Source: Portulaca oleracea (lineage: Eukaryota > Streptophyta > Magnoliopsida > Caryophyllales > Portulacaceae). Taken from it: a DNA stretch of 64,000 bases. The position numbers and the translations under genes are program-made. The stretch covers positions 5,118,754 through 5,182,753 of the forward strand of contig CM055892.1 of NCBI GenBank assembly GCA_029582165.1, read 5' to 3'. The notes under the pieces were generated by a model, which saw only the letters and a program-made list of their open reading frames with translations, was not told where the DNA came from and did not search any database. Shown here piece after piece: positions 55,736-64,000 of this stretch (position 1 is the stretch's first letter; each line of letters opens with the position of its first letter).

Positions 55736-56259
55736 TTTACAGATTTTTGTGGAAATTCATAGAGAAGTGAAGAAAAGCCAAGAAAAATGAAGAAAATGAG
55801 GAAAGAAATGAAGAAAATAATGGAAAAGGTGGAAGAAGGACCAAGACCACCCCCCCCCCCCACCAGGGGGTAATTAGACGCCACCAGGGGGTACTAAGCC
55901 CTTCACCCAACAATGCTACTTCAAAATCCAAGTCCAACACCCCCCACTAGGGGGTAATTAGACGCCACTAGGGGGTACCCCCCAGCAGCGTCCAAGAACC
56001 CCCCACCAGGGGTACTAAGCCTCGCACGTCTAATGAAATCAAAAGCGACGCTACCAGCGTCCAATTTCCCCCCACCAGCATCCAAGTCAGTAGCATCAAG
56101 AGGGCTACACGTTGCCAACGTTTCCCAACCCACGCCCAGCTTTTATGTTCGGAAATTGTTGACGAATACAACAAAATGCCAGCGTTTACGTTTGTCTAAT
56201 TCTTTGGCGCCGTTAATTGAACGCTAGGGTTTTTAAGATGTGTATTTGTTGTTTGGTTT
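55736..56259 (+). repeat. Hairpin-rich, C/G-biased block (probable LTR remnant)
   Basis: A purine-rich stretch (55760-55845, reminiscent of the region before the hairpins in the F LTR) leads into several hairpins sharing an ACCA/ACTA loop: CCCCC/GGGGG (about 55858 and 55990), ACCCCC/GGGGGT (55938-55957) and GACGC/GCGTC (about 56046-56062). It ends where the D LTR starts. I infer an LTR remnant of another family; no ends were found. Confidence 0.6.
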
Positions 56260-57797
56260 TATAGACACCGGGATTTGCACCGAAAAAATTCTGACTCGTC
56301 AAAACTCAGCAAGTCATTTGGACCAAAAATCAAAACGGGTCATTAGGCCCACGGAGTCAACAAAGAGGGCCCAACAAATCAAAGCAACCCACTCGGAAAT
56401 AATAAAGGCCGCATAACCTTTATCAATTGACAAGCAGACCCAAAACGCGAATCCGGCCCAGTAAAAACAATATAAGTCGCCTGACCTTTGAGTTAAGTAG
56501 CGGCCCGCCTTCTCTAGCCACGTCATCAATCCGTGCCATTTAATCTCATAGGCCGCCTGACCTATATCAATTTATTTGATTTTGGCGCCATAATTTCCAA
56601 GCATCCCTTGATCATAGAAACATGTGAATTTGACTTTGGATTGACCATATTATTGCTATAAGCCGCATGACTTATAAGCTTGCATGGAAGGGCTTGATTT
56701 TGGGATGTGTCCCTTACCTTTTCCCTCCAAAACACTCATCCTCCACCTATAAATACCCCACCATTTTCATTCATTCATCATCAACTATTATCATCACTCC
56801 ACCTAAACTCTCTCAAATTTTTCTCTATTATACATCGTCCCTCTCTAATTCTCTTATAACCACTCTCATCATCTCATATCATTCTTATACCACCTTCTAA
56901 TCATTCTCATATCCAACCTTCCATCCAAGCTCCAAACCAAGGTCAAGATAAGGGATCATTCTTCAAACATCCACCATTAAGCAAGGTTTGCTTTTCATTA
57001 TTATTGTATTTAATTATGTAATTTGTGCTTTAATTCCTTCATTTGTACTTCTTTTGTAAAGGAAAACCGCATTTGTTTTATATTGCATGTTCAAAAATAT
57101 GATGTTGTGAAATTTATTAAACTTCTCCCCGCTCTTTTCAATTCAAGCTCGATTTTAGTAGAGTCTGTTTTCTAACAGGAGAATTCGAGAGTTCTTTTAA
57201 TTCTCGGATTCGTAACCTTACCCCCGAGCTTAGAATTCATGTTCGTAGACCAGAGTTATTTTTTATCATTTTATGGTTTGTCGATTTCCTTAAATCGGCT
57301 AGCGACTTTTTCTTCTTTTTACCATTTTTTTAATTTTATAAATACACGTCTTTGCATAAAAATATTTAAAAATGATTTAATACATTTATATCAACCAATT
57401 CAAGGCTAACCCAAGAGAAAATGGGCTCAGAAATTAGTAAAGGCTATGCGGCCTTTACTAATTTCAACCCATTTTCACTGGGCCGAGGGAATGGAAGGAC
57501 CAACCCAGTAAACATCAAAGGTCAGGCGGCATTTGATATTTTCTGAAGGTCCATTTGTTCCCTTTTAGCCTGAATCTGGGGATGGGTCGGTATTAAGTCA
57601 TTGATAAAATATTTTTGTATGATTTCGAGTATTTTTGTCATATAAATAGGTTTGTAAATAAATAAAGTTTCATCACCCTGAAAACGAATTTCATAAAGTA
57701 AAATTATCCTTATTTAAGGATTAAACAACCTTAGTTGGCTCCCGATCACTTAAATAGCGCATTACGGGAAAAGGGTCACCTCTCCCAGGGTCCTACA
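56260..57797 (+). mobile_element. D-type LTR (Tat/Retand-like)
   Basis: 1538 bp, from TATAGACACCGGG (TG mutated to TA) to GGGTCCTACA, homologous along its length to the LTRs of A and B. TATA box TATAAATA at 56748-56755. Six hairpins occupy the same six positions as in A but use a different word (core CCGCMTRA). No primer-binding site follows; instead a PMD coding fragment abuts. No PPT precedes it and no target duplicate is found, so it is a rearranged or solo LTR. Confidence 0.88.
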
Positions 57798-58287
57798 CCA
57801 GCCGCTGAGCGTTGGACTATCGAGGGTATTCGTGGGAAGAAATATAAGCCAAGGAGTCTTGACTTCGTTCGACGCACATTAGACAATCTTACTCAAATAT
57901 TCCTTCCTTCCTACTGATTTTTTTGTCTTTTTTTTTTTTTTTTTTTTTGCATTCTAGTCTCAACTTCTTTTCCCTTTGCAAGCCTAGGTGAATTGGCGTC
58001 CATGGGTTGGTTTTAATTTGGGAGGGTTGCCAACCCCCTTACATTTAGTGGAACATGATATGCGTCTTCGCCTCCTGATTGAGGGGCCTTCAGGTTACGT
58101 GGGGTACCTGGGAGAAAGATCCTCAATGCAGATCCTGGGCCGCCATCCTGGTCTTATCCTCGTAGATCCTCCCGAGAGGATGTTTGATTCGTGGTGTATG
58201 GACCCGAACAACTTGGGGAGAATGGTTCAAGGTCAGGATTTCCAGCAATTTATCAAGGAGGTCCAGCTAGATCAATTTGATGGTTAG
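57798..58287 (+). pseudogene. Plant mobile domain gene fragment, sense orientation
   Basis: Two exon-like pieces of the gene carried in antisense by A and E. The first (AERWTIEGIRGKKYKPRSLD, VRRTLDNLTQIFLP) matches AERWTAEAIHGKKFQPSS of A; an intron-like stretch with a T-run (57924-57949) follows; the second (NWRPWVGFNLGGLPTPL, EGPSGYVGYLGERSSMQILG, DPPERMFDSWCMD) is open to a stop at 58287. Here it lies in the same direction as LTR D and gag, between them, replacing the PBS and first part of the leader. Confidence 0.82.
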
Positions 58288-59660
58288 CCCAAAGGAGGTC
58301 CATATAAAATTTATTGGGTTGAGAAAACGATTATTTATTGATTAATATAATTAACCTAAAAGGCACTATGGTTAACCCAAAGTAAGGGCCCTTATGTTCA
58401 AAGGTTAGCTATGTTAATTAATAAAGGGTTTTTGGATGATAATATACCGACCTTTGGGGGTATTTGATTGTAATATACCAACCTTTACTATTGGATAGCA
58501 ATATCCATGACCTTTATACCTAGGTGACATTATTATACCAACAGTAACTAAGGGGGTGGTGAACCGGTCTCAATGCGTGCTAACGTGGCTAGGAAAGGGG
58601 AAAAAACTGTCCCAGACCAATAACCCCATTAACCCCTTAGTTTTTCTCACTAACCCACATTACAAGACAATGGTTGGTTGTGTCACATTAGTATGAAGAC
58701 TGGTTCACCACCCGTTAGTCATTGTATTAGGGCCGATTTTTGTTTTAAACGTGGGTTAGTGAGAAAAATGGAGGGGTTAATGGGGTTACTGGGCAAGGGT
58801 GTTATTTTCCGTTCGCCAGTCACGTCAGAACAGAGACCAGTTAACCAGTCACCACCCCTTAGTCACTGTTGGTATAATAATCTCACCTAAGTATGAATGT
58901 CAGGGATATTATTGTCCAATAGTAAAGGTCGGTATATTACAATCCAATACACCCAAAGGTCGGTATATTGTGATCTAATATCCCATTAATAAATAAAAAT
59001 TGACTCACCTTAGATGATATTATATGGCCCTTTATGAAATTCTCTCAATAAAGGTCCAAGTTTATTAAACGTCTAACAAAGTTAATGGATAACGTTTTAG
59101 ACTGTATAATAGTCACTAAGCTTGAGTAAATTAATTTATAGGGTTTAATTATTAAATCCATCACATTTATGGCCGGCACATTGTTAGGCCCAACCATATT
59201 TGATGTGTCAATTAAGCCCATAAACTAATTATAACTCGCTCATTGATGGCTTTATTTGGTCCTTTACAATATCCATTTTCCTTGAGTAAAATAAAAAAAA
59301 AAAACTAAATAACGAAAAAAAACAGGTCGTCAGTCTTGTCGTGCATTAGTCTAGTCCACATAATAGTCAATGTAGCTTGAGTTGTCTGAATTGTTGGGCC
59401 AAGTTACGGATTCTCCTTAAAACAGTCAGCCTGTGGATTGGGCCCATCCGAATCGAGAAACACTGACTTATGCCTTTCAATTTATGATCCACTCACTATG
59501 TGTGACTTTATTTAGCCCTTTATAATGTCTTATCGTTAGGTCCATATAGAGTTAGTCCATGCACTTTCGAAAAGTGGGTGAGTCTCTTGTGTCAACATAT
59601 ATATGTCGAGTCTGGTAGGGTCATATAGGTCCTTTAGAGCATACATGCATTGGGTAGTAT
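58288..59660 (+). other. 5' leader of element D
   Basis: Non-coding leader matching the reverse complement of about 1521-2330 in element B. It contains a MITE (58426-58984). The gag-side end has TTTCCATGCAG (59695-59705), a possible splice acceptor shared with B. Confidence 0.75.
58426..58984. mobile_element. MITE family 2 (perfect 9-bp TSD, Mutator-like)
   Basis: 559 bp with long inverted repeats; each arm repeats 'aatataccracctt' twice, then carries 'ctattgga' and 'tattataccaacagt'. Flanked by attaataaa at 58417-58425 and 58985-58993. The empty site is visible in element B's leader. No coding capacity. Confidence 0.93.
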
Positions 59661-61470
59661 GTGTCGGAGTATGTCATCGAGTTCCTAACTTTGAATTTCC
59701 ATGCAGGCATCATTGGTGATCGACTCCGAGCCCACATTAGAGATCCACGAATTGGCCGTTTGGTTCCAAACCCTCACTACGATCCATCTGCAACTCGTGA
59801 CTGCATCATGTTTGGAGAACAGTTTCAAGAAGTCCCGGTTCAGAGTACTGAGGAGCTTTATACCAAGATGCAAGGTCTGGTCTTCGCTATTACTTTAGAG
59901 CAAGAACAAAAGATGGGAAAGAGGTTGAATGAACAGCAACAAATGATGGATGGTGTGCTACAGGCAATCATCAAAATCAATGCTAAGCCAGGGCTGAATA
60001 CTGAAGAAGACGATGAAGAGATTCATGGGTATGAGTCTAAACATGAGCTCATCAAGACGTTAGCAGATTCTGGAAGGGGAGAATCATCCAAAACAAAGGT
60101 TAATGCCTCGGAAGTACCCAAGCCTACAAGGGACCTCGCTGTTAAGGCCCTTGAACAAAGGCTGGAAAGCATCACTAAAGCAATGAGCACTGTGCCAGCC
60201 TTTGCTGACAAATACATGAGGTACCATGGCCTGTTCAACCAATTCTGAAGATTGCTGACAAGGTCGAGGTACCAAACATCAAGTTCAAACCCTCTGAGAA
60301 TCCCACTCATCATATTGAAGAATTCATGAGATTAGCATCGTTGAACCGGATTGACGTCGGTCTATACTCCACAGTCTTCCCATCCACCCTAGATGGTGAA
60401 GCCAAAGTTTTGTATCATGCTCTATCACCCCAGGTCAAAGCCGACTGGAATGAGTAATTCAAGGCTTTCATTAACCATTATAGTCGTATTCAAAAGAAGC
60501 AAGCCACGATGGACGATCTAACCACCATGAAGCAGAGGGACGATGAATCCTTCTTAGATTACTTTGAAAGGTGGCATACCAAGCTGTCTCACATTAATGA
60601 AACCATTCCTCTCCGCCTGCAGTTATCCACCTTCAAGCAAGGGCTCAAGAGCAGTTTGTCTAAGCACTTGGGATATCATGTCATCAAGGATTTCGATTAC
60701 TTGAAAGACATTTGTGTTCAACTGTAAGCAATGCACAATGATAAGGCCACTTCGCCTGGTTGGAAAGGATCTAGCTCCAATAGGAGGGCTACTACTGCAG
60801 CTAGCCACCCTCCTAAAATTGTTGAGACTAACTCCATTCAGCGCAAGAGGCCCTATGTGCTAAAGTACGAGACCTATACACCACTGGACGTTCCTTATTC
60901 TCAAGCTCTTGATCGACTGGTCAAGAAGGGTATTTTGGTTTTGCCTTTACCAAAAGAGGAGCCGAAAATCAAGGGTAGTAATTGGAATGCCAACCAATTC
61001 TGCCGCGATCGCTGCCGAGGACATGATACTGAGAAATGCTGGTCTCTCAAAAACAAGATAGAGGATATGATAAGGGCGGGGACACTCCCGATGCCAAAAG
61101 CTGCTAAGAAGCCCAATAACCAAGATAACCCAATGCCTGAGTATACAAATGTTATCTTTAGTGAAGATTCAAACTTTGACCCTTCCTTTTTATTGTTGAA
61201 GTGGGACAAACTGTCCCAGAAATATTTGGATTTCATGAAGGTTTGTCCATCTATGGTATTTGGGATAGCGATGATGATGACGAATATATATGAACACTCT
61301 GAAAAAGATTGGGTTGAAGCGGATGAGCAAACATCAGACAGTGTGGCATTTCATACTCGATCTGGCCGCCACAACAACAGGAACACCACCATCCAAGTGG
61401 TGTCCCTAATCCTACACCAGTGATTGGCAACGACAATCAGACTCCTCTAGAAGATCCACTCTTTGCTCAA
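59661..61470 (+). pseudogene. gag: Gag of element D
   Basis: Same protein as the gag at 1-1520: TLNFHAGIIGDRLRAHIRDP, LEQEQKMGKRLNEQQQMMDG, ALEQRLESITKAMSTVPAFA; then a frameshift at about 60225, FMRLASLNRIDVGLYSTVFP, a stop at about 60457 (TGGAATGAGTAA region), DYFERWHTKLSHINETIPLR, KGLKSS-type capsid end, stop at 60727, and an open stretch with VKKGILVLPLPKEEPKIKG and a zinc-knuckle-like CRDRCRGHDTEKC. Relative to B it lacks about 8 residues after VQSTE. Interrupted at 61471 by solo LTR J. Confidence 0.88.
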
Positions 61471-62764
61471 TGTTCGGTTGTAATTTTTGTGGTTTTAAAG
61501 GTAGGGTTGTCGGTCCACGAGGATGGGTGTTTAGGCTTGTTTAGGACGAATGATTTGCTAAGGTTTTTCTCAATGCGGAAAGCAATAAACGAATTAAAGG
61601 CAATCAATTAAGCTACACTAGTATTGAAGACAATAAACTATGTAATGGAAGCAAGTAATCTACCCTAATCAACTCAAATAACGATCATATAAACCATCAA
61701 AGCTACACATAGTCAACTCTAGAGAAATTAACAACAAAAAACACCAACTAAGGATGCAATTAATGGCAAGTAACAAAACAACTAAGCTAATCTAATTTAG
61801 ATTATGAAATTGGGAAGTAAAACTCATACCCTTGAAGCATCTAATATCTCTAATCTTCAATCTCCATCTTGATCTTCATCATCATCTTCTCCCGAACAAA
61901 TAAGAAGAAATGTGAATTAGATTATCAAGAACCCTCAATTCCTCACTTAAAAGTGGGAATTGTGATCCTTGATCCCCCGTTTCACTAAACTTAGATTGTG
62001 CTTGTGGCTAATCTAGTAACAAAGCAATAACAATCTCTAATAGAATCAAAAGGATACAAGAGAATGAAGGAAGAAATTTTGGAATTAACTTCAATAAAAG
62101 TTGATTACATCAAAGCTTGAAGGAACTTGAAGAACAAGAAAACTTGAAACCCTAAGAGAGAGAATGCAAAATGCTAAACTTGAAAGGAAATTCTATTGAA
62201 AACTTAAGTAAAACAATAATAAAACTAAGCTGCTACTAAATTCGTGGCTAAGGGTTTATATACAAAGCCAAATCTTTTACATAAAACACAGCATTTCACC
62301 CAGAGAGTTTGCGCGTAAAAGCAGAGTGACTCGGGCGAATCACTCCTTGACTCGGGCGAGTCGAGCTTCTGGTCGCCGGAGGATGTCTTGCTGTAGCACT
62401 TTTCTTGGTCGCATAGGACAAGGTCACGACCGAGTCATGAGGTGACTCTAGCGTGACACCCTTCTGATCCTTCCTTGCCTTAGCCATTTTCTTGGCTTCC
62501 ATGACGAGTTTCAGAGGTTGGTCACGACCGAGTCATTAGGTGACTCGGGCGTGACACCCTGATGGTTCTCCTCCTCCTTAGCCGAGTTCACGAATAAGAT
62601 TGTGTCATTTGGCTCCGTTTTTGCCATTTATGCTTAGTTTTTGGCTCAACACCTTATTCACCTACAAGACTAAGAAAACATCATAACTAACATATATATT
62701 GGGGTTAGAACAAGTAAAAACACCTAATAAAAGAGAAGAATTCGGCTCAGAACGAGACCGAACA
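61471..62764 (-). mobile_element. Solo LTR J
   Basis: 1294 bp with TGTTCGGT/ACCGAACA ends and perfect ctcaa duplicates (61466-61470 and 62765-62769). A TATATAAA on the minus strand (62255-62262) gives minus orientation. Hairpins with a CTCGGGCG-type core at 62349-62362, 62441-62460 and 62539-62558. No coding capacity; family not identified. Confidence 0.92.
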
Positions 62765-64000
62765 CTCAACTCAAGAGAACTAGGGCTGAGGTCACCATTT
62801 GGCAGTTACTATTTACCTCATAAGCTCATAGACAGAAGATGTTAGATGCCCTTACTTCATTGACAGTATCTCCCACAATGACCCCTGAATCCTTGGACGC
62901 TCACGTGACCACCAACGAGGGAATAATTGCCTTTGGAGATGAAGATCTACCTCAAGGAGGGGCCTCCCATAACAAAGCCTTGTACCTCACAGTGCAATGC
63001 TCCAACAAGACTATTCCATTGGTTCTGGTCGACAACGGTTCAGTTGTGAATGTATGCCCTTGGAGAACGGCACAAAAGCTGGGAGTTCAACAACAACATC
63101 TGATCCAAAATGGCGTGCAGCTCAGAGCTACGATAATTCCCCTCGGAAATAAGTTCGATCTATAATATTGCCTATCACTACTGAAAATATCGCTCGGAAT
63201 GTAGAGTTCGTGGTACTAGATATCTCGGCTTCCTTCAATTTGCTCCTGTGAAGGCCCTAGCTTCATGAATGCAATGCTATAGCATCCACCTTGTACCAAA
63301 AGGTGAAAATGATGATTCGAGGCCAAGTAATCACCATCTCGGGAGAACCTATCAATGTTGTCTTTACTCCCATGCAGTCAACTTTAGAAGTGGAGCATAG
63401 TTCAATAGACAAAGAGGTTCACAACTTTGAGATTATGGCAGTTTTGAGCAAGGATTAAGCTCCTTTTGACTTTGATCCCTACTCAAATCCCAAGGTGCAT
63501 TCTATACTCAAGAAACAAGGTTACTTTCCTGGAATGCCATTAGGAAAGGACCCCAAGAACAAGATTTCATCCGGTGTTCAAAACATTTAAGCAAAAGGAC
63601 AGATTCGACTTAGGGTACAAGCAAACTGAGAAGGAGGTCCGACTTGCAAAAATAGCCATATCTAAGCAGAAAATGATGGATAATCCTCCAACCTTGTTCC
63701 AAACAAAGCCTTATCCACTTACTTTGAATGGAAAGTTTGTTAGGGAAGACAATGACTTTCCTTACTATGGGTTCTCTGAACCATTTTACCTCAAGAATAA
63801 AGGAGTTCAAGCTGTTGGATTAGAGATCTTCAAGGATTCCTCCACTAATATGGCTACTGTCTTTGTTTCCGCCCGGGAGAAGCAGCCACCATTAGAGTAG
63901 ACTCACCTTGTTGGGAGCAACATTTTTGGCATGTTGTTTGGACAAGAAGTCGTCCAAGAGAAGTCCGAGGCTGACATTGTTCTTGCTGCACTATCCAACC
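62765..64000 (+). pseudogene. pol: Late gag, protease and linker of element D (runs off the edge)
   Basis: Continues the polyprotein after J: AEVTIWQLLFTS, a stop, then SPTMTPESLDAHVTTNEGII, FGDEDLPQGGASHNKALYLT. The protease active site VLVDNGSVVNVCP has Asp-Asn-Gly where related copies have Asp-Gly/Thr-Gly. Then EFVVLDISASFNLLL, a stop replacing Gly of the usual Gly-Arg-Pro, a frame-broken part with GYFPGMPLGKDPKN (G-patch-like), and KEVRLAKIAISKQKMMDNPP, FPYYGFSEPFYLKNKGVQAV, NIFGMLFGQEVVQE. Confidence 0.85.

Noticed and set aside
57924..57949. T-run as an RNA polymerase III terminator
   Set aside because: No tRNA or A/B box upstream; it lies in the intron-like gap of the PMD fragment.

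Overview
This window is plant nuclear DNA, most likely a eudicot and most likely from gene-poor, repeat-rich (pericentromere-like) chromatin. I see no host gene that I would trust. Almost every base belongs to LTR retrotransposons nested inside each other, plus three small inverted-repeat DNA transposons (MITEs). The evidence is Tat/Retand-type and Athila-type Ty3 proteins, a dual RNase H, plant mobile domain (PMD) genes carried in antisense, primer-binding sites, polypurine tracts, and TG...CA LTRs with matching short target duplications. All pol genes are broken by stops, frameshifts or deletions, so nothing here looks able to move on its own.

Layout. Element B (minus, 1-4375, Tat/Retand-like: gag, leader, PBS, 5' LTR) is inserted in the reverse transcriptase of element A (plus, 4376-16150: pol, two antisense genes, a 50-bp tandem array, PPT, 3' LTR). 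A is itself inserted in the late gag of element E (plus, 16151 to about 46885). E also contains a gag-only element K (16557-20604), an Athila-like element F lacking RT and integrase (27490-36646, TSD gcttt/gcttg), and, inside E's 3' LTR, a minus-strand gag-protease-only element G (40920-46272) whose 5' LTR holds a solo LTR H (44654-45778). Next comes a truncated minus-strand Tat-like element I (46886-54040) carrying a MITE and a solo LTR of the F family. About 1.7 kb follow without recognisable features. Then come a GC-rich hairpin block (55.8-56.2 kb), a D-type LTR (56260-57797), a misplaced sense-strand PMD fragment, and element D (leader with a MITE; gag interrupted by solo LTR J; protease), which runs off the right edge.

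The most unusual signal is a set of short hairpins scattered through the non-coding parts of these elements. Each LTR family has its own constant core word, while the flanking arms differ from site to site yet stay self-complementary. Related LTRs (A, B and D) keep hairpins at the same six positions, but in D every word has been replaced by a different one. Two unrelated LTR families (G and J) share one core. Hairpins also sit in introns and spacers of the antisense genes and not in the coding parts I read. I know of no named system of this kind, but I could not search.

How the parts relate: A, B, D and E are Tat/Retand-type (gag, protease, RT, RNase H, second RNase H, integrase, then antisense genes and a tandem array before the PPT). 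K and G keep gag but no polymerase and would need enzymes in trans. F keeps gag, protease and an ATHILA ORF-1-type gene but no RT, RNase H or integrase.
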